Below, in pieces: positions 11,016 to 20,979 of a DNA stretch of 64,000 nt. Location of the stretch: contig CM043963.1 in the NCBI GenBank assembly GCA_014529385.2, positions 505,501 to 569,500 of the forward strand, in the 5' to 3' direction. The stretch comes from Adiantum capillus-veneris (lineage: Eukaryota; Streptophyta; Polypodiopsida; Polypodiales; Pteridaceae). The position numbers and the translations under genes are program-made. The notes beneath the pieces were generated by a model. The model was given only the letters and a program-made list of their open reading frames with translations, was not told the origin of the DNA and did not search any database. The first letter of the stretch is position 1, and each line of letters begins with the position of its first letter.

Positions 11016-13392
11016 TGCTCGGGCTGCTTTGAAGTGTATCGTTAATGATCAAGCAAACATAAATATATATATGTAAGAAAGAGAGAGAAGGGGGAAGGGG
11101 GTGCTTGTTGCACTAATGCCTTCTTACAAATCTGTCATGACCAATCAAAGTGAGATTAGTATTTTTTCAACATAGCCTGAGTAAATTACACCACAACACA
11201 TCACAAGAAAAAAGCCACCCCAATCACTGTCTTAAGGCCAGGGGAGTCCTCTCCACCCTGTCGCCCTCTTACAGCATGTGGGATTTATGACTAAATTGAT
11301 AACAATACCCGGAGACAAGCTATCAAGAACTTAAATAAAACACCAAGACACTTACACATCATTATTTTCCATGACTTCACGTTGGAAGGGAGACAAAGTA
11401 TCCAAGCTTAGTCCAAATCCACCCTCCTTGATTCAACAAATTTTGGGCTTAGACTAGTAGGAGAAATGATAGATTTCCTACTCTCAATTGAATGATCACT
11501 CTCTCTCTTACAATGGCATAGAGTTCCCTTGCTAATCCCCTATTACAACACATGCACATGCATAAGACAATGAGCTTCCACTCAAAAGCTCCTTCTAGAG
11601 AGGTTGAGCTTGGCTTCTCAAGCTATAGCATAGTGCTCTTGCTTATGGCTCCCCTTTTTGTGCTAGCTACACCCTCCTTTTATAGCAATTTTGAAGGCTA
11701 GGGTTACTCCTCTAACCATGGTTGGGTTAGATTTTCAGCAATTTATCTAATTTCTTTTGCTTGGAATTATCAAGAAGTTGGTGGGGAAAGAGAGAGGAGA
11801 GAAATGGAGGTGATAGGACTTTTCATAGTGGGTTAGTGTTAGTAGAGTTAGTATTAATTTACAAATGGAATTGGATATTTACAATGGGAGTATCCATGTA
11901 GGATACAAATAAGGAAGAAAAACTCTTAAGAGGTAAGAAAAGGTGGATTTCTTACAAGGTTGATGCTCCAAGTGTCTTGAGTAGGGCCAATTTTGACGCT
12001 TGTTGACGGTCCACTAGCTTTGACGGTACATTTTTTCTCCTCTCTTGACCTTCCTTGAGAGACAAGGTAATTGAAGCTGAGTAATCAACCACCATGATGC
12101 TTTCTTTTAAGAGAAGAGGCTGAATTTTGTGGTTTTTTTTTATAGATATGGGTAATTTGGAGGAGGAAAAATGAGACTAGGTGGTCAATTTTGGAATGGA
12201 ATTGTGTGTGGGAGGTATGAGTTCACCATGGTTTCTCTTATTCTTCAAGGTTGAGGAGAAGGTGAGTAGGGTGCAGAGAGGAGTGGGGAGAGAGGTGGGG
12301 ATGATGAGTGGAGAAGTGTGTGTGAAAGAGGAAAATGATAAGGTGGAAGAGAAAGTGTGGCTGCATAGCATGAGAAAACTGGGGTCCACTAATAAAATCA
12401 TAGCTCACAGCTCGTAGCTCAAAAAAATATGAAAAAATTTGAGGCAAAAGTTGAGCCCACGAGCTACAACTTTTGTTCGTATCACCTTTTCTAATTCGGA
12501 GAGCAAGTGAACTTTAAAAATTCAGCAAAACCGATCAATTTTTTCCACTGCACAAGGTCCTTGTGGGGTCCTTCTTTGGATGATTCTTTTGAATACCTCC
12601 AAGAGTGAGCCCTCCATAGTGCATGTATGCATGACACCTACCCTTGACCTTATTTGGTAGGTCTATAATTGAAGATATTGTTGAGATCATGATATAAGTG
12701 AATAGTACAACTAAGAAAATCAAATATTGAGGGGTCTAAAAAATATGTACATGTCAAATATAAATAATATAAGTGGAAAAAATATAAAGGGTTCAAAAGA
12801 AATCTCTCTCATTATGAGGCTACCATAAAAAGATAAATATTTTTGGTGTTCTAATTTTTTAGAAAGAAAACAAAATAGATGTAGGAGGGAAAAATCACAA
12901 TAGTGAAAAAATATACACATAAATAAAACTAGTTTTTGTTTGGATTTTTGTTGGGGTGGAGTTACACCAAATATAAGAGAAGCTTACATGAAAATATTTC
13001 TATATGGAATAAAGAGTATGAAAAATGGTAAGAAAAATTGTGGTTATGGTGAGGCAATGTACAGAGCATAAATAACACACACCTAGGTAAAAATATTTAA
13101 ATAAATACCAAAATAATTATGAAAAAATCTTTTATTTAGGCCCTATATACAAAGAAATATTTACATATGCATGGGCCATAATATACTTATATTTTTTTTT
13201 TTTTTGGCTCAACTAGCCCAATGCCTAGCTAATTGAGGGTTTTTTATTTCAGTAAGGAGATATGGGAAAAGTCCCCTAACTCGCACGCACCTATATACAG
13301 TGAAAGGGTGAGGGTAACCACAGTGTTTGAGTGATTTGATAGGAGGGGATAACTCACTATGGCAATCACAGAGAGCCGAAAAACGGCTATCA
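10713..13392 (-). repeat. Element B 5' LTR (2680 bp)
   Basis: Direct repeat of 1003-3746, shorter mainly because its GA tract (10975-11012) is 38 bp. The sense-strand TATA candidate is the complement of 11677-11684. Since the element reads right to left, this copy would drive transcription. Confidence 0.93.
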
Positions 13393-13452
13393 CTATTTAA
13401 CTCGATGGGGTATCGTAGAGGTGGGTCAGAATCTTACAAATCATCCTCTGAT

Positions 13453-13890
13453 TCAACTTGAAAGCAGCATGTGTAACTCCAATTTTGGCCTCTCGTTGGT
13501 GCCTAATATGTTGTTGTCGGTCTTGAGCCTCGGCTTGAGCTGTATCTTTTTCAATTTTTCTTGCTCCTTGGCTTCTTTTTTTTTATGAATGGCACATAGC
13601 TCCTCTTGGCCTAAAGGATCATAGTATCTTTTAAATCTACTTTCATTGAGGAATCCAATTTTTTCCACTCCATCAAGAGTTTCCACACAAATGGTAACTT
13701 GTGGGGTGATTTCGCATACTCTATACGGTCCTTTTCTGGCATATTTCAGCTTTTTCTTCTTGTTATGCACTCCATACATAAAAACTTTATCCCCAACCTT
13801 GATATCCTTGTTCTTTAAATGATGATCAAACCATTTCTTTCGTCTATCCTTTTCCACAAGTGCATTTTGCACAAACCATTGTCTCTTCAT
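13453..13890 (-). pseudogene. Element A: integrase C-terminal part and coiled-coil linker
   Basis: Reads GDKVFMYGVHNKKKKLKYAR, then KGPYRVCEI, the chromatin/GPY-type module that follows Ty3 integrase cores. It is followed by SRFKRYYDPLG and a charged run KKKEAKEQEKLKK. Element E has the same order (GPFVIHDL, then KEKERVREEAQAEAQ) leading into the second protease-like domain. In A that domain lies on the other side of element B, at 425-1002. The frame ends at 13453, so at least one break exists before the junction. Confidence 0.75.
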
Positions 13891-13996
13891 CTAAACCGCT
13901 CAAGGATATATAAACGATCAACTAAAGGGTTACCATACCATCCTTCATGTGAAGCTACTAAAAGACTAGGAATGACCAACTCCCATGTCATAATTG

Positions 13997-14635
13997 CTAG
14001 GCTTGTCCATATACCATCTTGAATGGTGTATAATTAATAGCCACTTTGTATGTAGTATGATAAGCCCATAGAGTTGATGCTAGCTTCAAACCCCAATCTG
14101 TGGGATGAGCCTCTACCGTCTTGGTTAAGATAGAAATTAAAGTCTTGTTAGTACTCTCATCTTGGCCATTTTCTTGTGGATAATAAGGTGTCGACTTATG
14201 GTGGGATATCATGAAGCTTTTTGTGACTTCCTTTATCGCTTTATTTATAACATGAGTACCATTATCACTCACACTTTCAAAGGGACAACCAAATTGCGTA
14301 ATAATGTTCTCAAAAAGAAACTTAGCGGTTGACCTTGCATCAGCCTTGTGTGTCGCCTTAGCTTCTGCCCACTTTGTCACATAGTCAATCGCAAAAATAA
14401 TGTATCGGGATTGGCTGTTACGGGTTACCGGACTAATTGGGCCTACAAAGTCTAAACTCCATGTTTCAAATGGTTGGGTCAATCTAATAGGATGTAAGGG
14501 CATCTGATCCTTCCATTGTGTGGTCTTATAACATTGGCATTCACCACAAAAACTGACACGTCGTTGAATAAGGCGGTCACCAATAGCCTGATTGCAATAC
14601 CTTCTTAGCAGTTAGTTGTCCTACAATCACAGGAA
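13997..14635 (-). pseudogene. Element A: integrase zinc finger and catalytic core
   Basis: The core carries WSLDFVGPISP, then VSDNGTHV and YYPQENGQDESTNKT, giving the D-D-E positions. Upstream, up to about 14635, fragments in two frames match the integrase zinc-binding end (GQLTAKKVLQSGYW in one, CGECQCYKTTQWKDQMPL in another), so a frameshift lies between them. The 168-residue open core ends at a premature stop at 13997. RT, RNase H and gag of A are absent: at about 14635 the minus-strand coding ends abruptly against plus-strand sequence of element C. Confidence 0.8.
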
Positions 14636-14644
14636 CAACCTCAA

Positions 14645-15415
14645 CAAGCAAAAGTAACAGGATGGATCACATCAAGCGAGTCAATTATTTCACAAGGCTA
14701 CAAGAAAGTAAATTCAGATGTTTGGGTCAACAAGCCCAAGATAACAGCCTGGCGATTTCCATCCCATGACAACCACTCAGTCAGGAATCAACAAAGCCGT
14801 CAACGTCAATCACATAACTCAACCAAGAGAAAGGACAGGTACAAAAAGCAAAAGAGAAGGTCTTCCACTGGACAAACCATACGACAAGTCTGGGTAATGA
14901 AATCAGAATTCTACCAGACTACCCAAAAAAGTCAAGTGAAGATCACCTCCAAGTAAGTCCAAAGATTCATTCCAATCGAGTTACTCAAAGCACAAGGATT
15001 CTATGAGGGTAACTTTCAAATCTGGTTACCTAAGGTAGTAGCTTATCAAGGAATCACCCAGGAAAAGAAAGAAACATCAAGAAATCAAGAGCAGCCACCC
15101 GCTACACCCAAGAGTACTACAACCTATAGATGGATCCCTCGTCAATTACTACAAGAGCAAGGCTTTTACAAAAGTAACAGCCATATTTGGAAATTAAAGA
15201 CAAGGTACCATCAAGTCAAAGAATAAACAAGGCAAGTGGCAAAGGAGATCACACCAGGCCCAAGAACAATGTGGGCTCCAAAATCCGCGATTGAGGCTCA
15301 ACAACAAGAAAGATACACAACTCTTTTACAGCCTCTTAACAACAAAAAGAAAGCAACGGTAAATGCAAAGGTCACAGTTTTGAAGAACACTATCTGGAAG
15401 AAGAAGACTTCATGA
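14645..15415 (+). pseudogene. Element C (upstream copy): Trp-x-Pro-Lys repeat tail
   Basis: One plus-strand frame runs 256 codons with stops at 14954, 15224 and 15413. It encodes a Gln/Lys/Ser-rich protein with repeated tryptophan motifs: VWVNKPK, RQVWVMK, FQIWLPK, YRWIPRQLL, HIWKLK, TMWAPK, NTIWKKK. Two longer units align as R-F/W-I-P-x-x-LL-x-x-QGFY-x-x-N-x-x-IW. Element E has similar motifs (KRVWMRK, KQIWIPKK) after its second protease-like domain, and A has YKWVPK, so this is the C-terminal tail of that lineage's polyprotein. Its left part is missing at the junction with A. Function unknown; a structural or RNA-binding role is only a guess. Confidence 0.65.
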
Positions 15416-16797
15416 ACCATTGCTTCAACATCAATACATGTCTCATCAAGCGACCACAATTTGCTACCAAGGAATGAAGAGCAGATATATGCCAATGTAT
15501 TGGACAGCATGGCATCTCAAAGAGAAACTAACGAGAAAGGCCTAAACATCAAAAGCATATGGAATTGGATTTCAGGCCGCGATCAGGTAAGTCCAAGTTG
15601 CCATTAAACTCACATGGCATAAGATTCTAGAGTCGGGCAGCTAAGCCACTAAATGAGCAAAGTGTCAGACCCAAGCTTCAAGTTAATATTTTTATGTGGT
15701 CTATGAGTCTAGCTAATAGGTATAAGCTCAAGCTGGAGAGTTGAGCATACATAAATTCATGTCGCTCATGCTGGAAGAGGTGAGCATAAGAGTCAAAGTC
15801 TATATAATACATAAGGTGGAGAAGGCGGAATAGTCCAAAACAAAAACACTCACGCACTTGACACAGTGAGGAAGAGTGGAGAAACCTCGACAACGAAAAC
15901 CCTTCTTGTGAGTAGTGAAAGCGTTTGAAGCACTCATGCTATATGTTTTTCTCGCTACACTAACTCCATGAAGAACCCATCAATACTCTTCTCTCGCACC
16001 GCATCTTGTTTAACATGCATAACTCTGTGCAAGCATATAGATGTCCCATCGTTGGACATATGCATTAGGCACTCTTTTTTATTCCACCCATGCACTTATA
16101 CAAACAAATGACGATGACCAAGCGGAAATAGGTTCTATAAGCCTTTGCTCAACAGCAATGACTCTGACTTCAAGCTACTAACACTTATCCATGTATATCA
16201 AGTCCATACTAGTAGCCAAATAGCCATATGTACTTTAACTCAGCATAACTCTATAACATCAGAACCTAAGTACATATAGCCTCTAATTTAATTATGACTA
16301 AAGACATTTTTTCCCACTGGGTTTTTCCCTTTAGTCTTATCCAGATATCCAAGACCTTCATTTTGTATATACGTTATATTTTACTTTTACTCTTTTATTT
16401 TTTATAACAACAAAAACAAGAAGAACCACAATATCCCCACACTACTAATTGCAAATCTACTGACCAGTCAAAAGGGAGAGGCAACTTACAGGTACAACTG
16501 CTAGATAACAACCACAGGAAAAGCATACTAGAGCTACAATGACAACAAACTGCTGCACCAACAAGTCGATACAACCTCATGCAATTTAAGATATAACAAC
16601 CAATCGGAGGGGGAGAGTTCCAGGCTTCAGATACACTATAGGTACAACTTCAAGGCAGCTTTAATATCACGCAAAGCAACCAACTGTAGAAGAGGCTGCC
16701 ACAACAACTTCAACCAACACCAAGACATCAAGAACTCGTCAAGGCCAGCAAAGACATAGGGTCTTGTCGGGGACGACAAGAATTTAGAGGGGGAGAG
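15416..16797 (+). other. Element C 3' non-coding region with two purine tracts
   Basis: No open frame of note. A purine tract GGAGGGGGAGAG occurs at 16607-16618 and again, as AGAGGGGGAGAG, at 16786-16797, immediately before the LTR. The second is the natural plus-strand primer site; the first is a near copy about 180 bp upstream. Around 15980-16060 there is similarity to the 3' region of element E (near 59670), consistent with common descent. Confidence 0.6.
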
Positions 16798-17867
16798 TGT
16801 TGAAAGGACACCCTTTCAACAACGTTTCCATAAATATTCCATTAAGATTCCTCAAAGAATCAGTAAAGATTCCACATGAAGATGGTGATGAAGTAATGAA
16901 GATGAAGATGGATGCTGCAACATGAAGATATGAGTTCATGGATGTCATCGAATATCCCGTTATTATTATTTTGAGCCATTACGGCCACTTTTGTAATGTT
17001 TACGAGAACCTCATATTTTAAATCGGCACTTGTATTTTGGCCGCAGATGCTTGTATAATGAGTAAAGCCAACTCAGTTTCTTGTAATTAAGCTCTGTAGA
17101 AGCCTAAGGACAATTCAGGTCATTTGGCCGGACATTAGGTTTGAAGGCTTTGTATATAAGCTGGAACCTAAGGCTTTGTAAAAAACACATTACGTTATCT
17201 CAATTAATATACAGTCGTGGGTTCTGCAGCACACAGTAGTGAGCTTCACGCACACACACCGTCGCGCACACTAATCACATTGCAGATATGAGAGTACGAG
17301 CGTGTTAGCATCAAGGAGCTCTCCGCGTCGACACAAGCAATGCAAGCCAAGGACCACATCGCGAGCCCGCCTGCTATGAGCTATATTTGGTCGTAAGTAC
17401 CTCAAACAACATCCGTTCTGTATGATCGAGTAGTCGTTAGAATCACGGCGAGAAGCTCTTCGTGTTGATGTCTTTGTAGATCAATTCCGGACACTTTGGA
17501 AATTGTTGTTTTGAGTCTATCGCGACAGCGATTAGAGATCTTACAGTTATGGTTTTCAGGGTTTAGGTGTTTGGCCATATAGGATATATCCTTGTGAGTC
17601 TTGCCCTCCGATTTTGAGTCATTCTGATATGATTTGAGACTGTTTCGAGCTTGTAGTGTTTCGTAGGATGCGTTGTCTGTTTCTTTGCTTTATGGTAGTG
17701 TTGTGGTAGGATTAGTGACTGTAGAGTGTTGTTCGTGTCTAGCTCAAGGTTGAAAACCCACAGATTGCATCCATGCCCTAGTCGGGTCAGCTACGTCCTC
17801 GGATTGACAGTTTGTTGGTCTGTGTTCTCGCTGTGCTCCATTGTCCGTCTCGGCGTACCCACTAACA
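16798..17867 (+). repeat. Element C LTR shared by two copies (1070 bp)
   Basis: Starts TGTTGAAAGG directly after a polypurine tract and ends ACA one base before a TGGCGCC primer site. It thus serves as 3' LTR for the copy on its left and 5' LTR for the copy on its right. TATATAAG lies at 17153-17160. The first 24 bases form an inverted repeat (10-bp arms, 4-bp loop). At 17513-17537 it contains a stem-loop variant of the leader box. No second copy of this LTR is in the window, so the ends rest on the flanking signals. Confidence 0.8.
17513..17537 (+). promoter_or_regulatory. LTR copy of the element C box, stem-loop form
   Basis: Reads GAGTCTATCGCGA then CAGCGATTAGAG: the arms TCTATCGC and GCGAT(T)AGA are those of the leader boxes, separated by GACA. 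It is 353 bp before the LTR end. Confidence 0.6.
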
Positions 17868-17868
17868 T

Positions 17869-17886
17869 TGGCGCCACTGCCGGGGA
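17869..17886 (+). promoter_or_regulatory. Element C primer-binding site
   Basis: TGGCGCCACTGCCGGGGA sits one base after the LTR. This is the TGGCGCC..GCCGGGGA form widely seen in plant Athila/Tat elements, which are generally described as using tRNA-Asp. Confidence 0.85.
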
Positions 17887-18753
17887 CGAAGCACCTAAAC
17901 TAGCGTAGACGGCATCACTCATGTTTGATAGTATAGTGTTTCTCTAGAGTTTTCTAGAGTGTTGTCACCATTTTCCTTCTTAGTAGGAAGTCAGAGAGCG
18001 GATCTCTTGATTGAGGGATAGTCTCTTGATTGAGGGATAGCCAGGGAGCCTGCGTCTCACCGAGGTGGTCCACCATGAGGTTGAGGTATGGGTTTTTTTT
18101 TTTTTTGTATTTAGATTAGGTTTTATGGTTTGTGTGTGTGGTTGTGACTTATGGTTGTGAAGAACTTGAAAGAGAAAAAAAAAACGCAAAGAAAAACGCA
18201 AAAGGTAAGTAGGAGGCTGTTTGCTTGCCAGAAAGCAAAAACAACCATTCAACCATCCAAAGTAGGACTTTAGGTAGTGTAGGACATCTAATGTTGATCT
18301 AGAGCAATTTTGACATGAAAATGTGCTTGAAAACACAAAAGGCGAAATTGTGCTGATTATGGTAAAAGTGCTCTAAAATGGTCGTTTGAAAGCCGATTTC
18401 AGTGCTTGTTTTTGCATTGGAGACCTTAAGGTAGAGGGAAAACACAGATTTGGTCAAATCCAAAAAAAAAAACTCTAAAAAACCCAAAAAAACCAAAATC
18501 TGAAACCAAATCTACAATTTTTTAAAAACAAAAAGTTTGACCTCAATACCTTGTTTTGCATATGCTCAGTGCTTGTGTATCTAAGTGGGAATTTTCTTTT
18601 TCCGAGTGTAAGGAAGTGAGCTGTGAAATACTTGAATCCAAAGGAAAAGAAGTCCAAATTGAATGAAACTTTGGGGACAGGCTTCTAAGGGCATTGGGAA
18701 CCAAACTGTCCAAAAACAAAAAAAAAATTCACTTCCCAGTGGCTCTCTACCGA
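17887..18753 (+). other. Element C leader, first part
   Basis: Non-coding region after the primer site. A T-rich tract is at about 18093-18106. I see no box copy and no convincing open frame before the array begins at 18754. Confidence 0.5.
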
Positions 18754-20103
18754 GTCTATCGCGATAGACGGATGATTTGGAGATAGACTCACAATCAGAC
18801 AAAACCCCTCATACCACAGGTAAAACACATCAATACAAGGCTACTCCCAAAAATTGAGTGTACTTGGACACCTGCTTGACCACCCAACCTCAAGTCTCGT
18901 GTTCTGAGTCAGACTTCAGAGACAAATTGGGTAAAGGGACTTGACCAAATTTCCAAACCTTATGAAACTTGGTATACATGATCTACAGAAGGTAGGGAAC
19001 ACATCTGTGAAGAGAAAATTTGGAAAAAGTGTCATTAGGGCATACTTGGTGAGTCTATCGCAATAGACTAAGAACCCATTGATAGAAACTGATTTTTTTC
19101 AAAAACCTCTGTGGCATAGCTTGGAAAGGTGCTATCAAGGACACATAAAAATTTTGAAGTCATTTGGACATCAGAAAGTGGGTCTAAGACCATTTGAGAG
19201 GATTCAGCTTGTAGAAAACACCAAATCTGGTCTAACTGACAAAGTAAAAGTCCAAACCACTTGAAAATTGGTAGGAGGACTAAGGAGAGGTGTTGGAACA
19301 CAGTGGTATAGTCGAAGTTCAAGTTTGACCTATAAAAGGGGTACTTGATGAGTCTATCGTGATAGACTCAAAGCAGGGCCAAAGAAATTGGAATTTTCAA
19401 AACCCTCTAGAGCATAGCTTGTTTAGCCTCTCAGGAGGTTACACACAAAATTTGGTGGATTTTGGACATTGGGAAGTCATCCTAAGTCTATTTTCTAGTG
19501 ATCAGATAGACTTAGAATTCTAGAGTTGGAATTAGAGACCTAAGAAGAAGTCCAAAACAAGTGGAAATATATGAGCAAGGTGTACAGAGCATAGGGAACA
19601 CAATGATGAAGAGAAATCTGGAAAATTTTCAAAACTGAAGAAGCTATTGAGTCTATCGCGATAGACTAGGGTTTTCTCACAAAAATTGATTTTTTTGAAA
19701 GCTGACCTTAGGGCCTTGTTCTACATGTTGTTGTGAGCCTATGGTTAAACTTTGAGTAAATTTGGAGTATTGTAAGTGCATCTAAGAGGATTACTTCATA
19801 AGATCAGAAAAGAGACTGTTGTTTGATGCAAGTTACAAAGGAAAAATATTCCAAATTGGTTGAAACTTGATGAGTAGTATCTCAAGAGAAGGGGGAACTC
19901 AAATCTGTGAAAACAGTTGAAAAACTGTATCCCAGTAACACTCTGGTGAGTCTATCATGATAGACTCAGAAATTCACTGTAGAAAAATCAAAATTCAAAT
20001 CTGACTTCATATTTGGGTTCAGAAGGTCCATTATACCATGTACACAAAGTTTGAGTGCATTTGGACATCTACAAGGGGTACTGGTGAGTCTGTCGTGATA
20101 GAC
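18754..20103 (+). repeat. Array of palindromic boxes, 299-bp period
   Basis: Six boxes of form GTCTATC-NNNN-ATAGAC start at 18754, 19053, 19352, 19651, 19950 and 20088. The first five are exactly 299 bp apart; the last is 138 bp on. Centres are CGCG, CGCA, CGTG, CGCG, CATG and CGTG. Some extend to GAG...CTC, making 20 bp. A decayed inverted pair (AAGTCTAT / ATAGACTT) at 19484-19513 falls near the +135 position. Inter-box DNA shows only weak similarity between units, for example AGGGAACAC followed by GAAGAGAAA before two boxes, so this is an old tandem array whose boxes are best kept. It lies between primer site and gag. Confidence 0.85.
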
Positions 20104-20497
20104 AACTGAGGAAAAAAAATTGAGAAATTTTTTGAAACCAAGTATACCACTGGGTTTATCATTGCCTAAGGAGTGCATACACCAATTTTGGGCTCAAACT
20201 GACCACTTGCAAAAAACATCAGATAGAGCAACTTTCCGAATTACATCTCACTGTTTTGGTCATAACTTTCACATACGGACTCCGATTCCAAAACTTTTTT
20301 TATCAAAACGTAGCTTAAGAGCAGCACTACAGATCTTAGAGTAAATTGACCCAAATGGTCAGTTTTGAAAAAAACATTGTTTAAGGCCTCAAAATGCATC
20401 CGGAAGTCAGGGGTGTCTAAAACCAAAAATTTGAGAGAATTGTGAGAAAACGCTCACGGTTTTGGACATAGTTTTGGATTTTCCCTGACCAAAACAC

Positions 20498-20929
20498 TTG
20501 AACACACTGAGAGAGGTATTACTACAGCAAGCTAGAGCTGTTAAGCCTAGAAGTAATGTCTACATCAGACTCAGACTCAACTTATACAAGCACATGGATC
20601 GCAGGGATGAGCACCCGCCCAGAATAGATCTTCCAAACCTACAATACATAAAGACCAATTTTGTGGAGAGAGTTTGGACATATTACCATGAAATTGAAGG
20701 ACTATATAGGTATATTAATGGAAATCAATTCAACCTTTACAGTTGCTTAGAGCCTTACCTAGATGAGCTGACAGAATACAAGCTCTTATATGTCTATACA
20801 TATGAGGTTGACCGACAATGGACATCTTTATTTGTTGACAACTATGGACGAGAATATAGAGCTATAGAAAGCACAAATCCACGAACCAAATTAGAGACGA
20901 GTGGATATTTGGTCAATGAAGGACCTTAG
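20498..20929 (+). CDS. Element C leader-proximal ORF (gag-a), function unknown
   Basis: 143 residues from an ATG, directly after the box array and before gag. It ends in a block KLLYVYTYEVD..LFVDNYGREYRAI that is also present in element E (YLFSYETA..FVDRYGREYQRI), so it is a conserved protein of this lineage. The basic N-terminal third contains SNVYIRLRLNLYKHMDRRDE. No known domain is recognised. In E the equivalent reads on into gag through two stops, so it may be the gag N-terminus rather than a separate gene. Truncation relative to E (260 aa) is likely. Confidence 0.55.
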   Translation: MNTLREVLLQQARAVKPRSNVYIRLRLNLYKHMDRRDEHPPRIDLPNLQYIKTNFVERVWTYYHEIEGLYRYINGNQFNLYSCLEPYLDELTEYKLLYVYTYEVDRQWTSLFVDNYGREYRAIESTNPRTKLETSGYLVNEGP

Positions 20930-20979
20930 ATACGTCCACAAAACACAGGAATCTCTAAGAGAATTCTGGATTTCCTCCT

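Noticed and set aside
17401-17910. Host gene exon in the region before the TGGCGCC site
   Set aside because: The 60-aa frame lies across the LTR end and primer site; no protein similarity.
18754-20103. Regular repeats as a CRISPR array
   Set aside because: Spacing is 299 bp, the repeats are short palindromes inside a plant retrotransposon leader, and no cas genes exist.
18100-20430. Small minus-strand ORFs in element C's leader
   Set aside because: AT-rich chance frames overlapping the box array; no similarity between them or to known domains.
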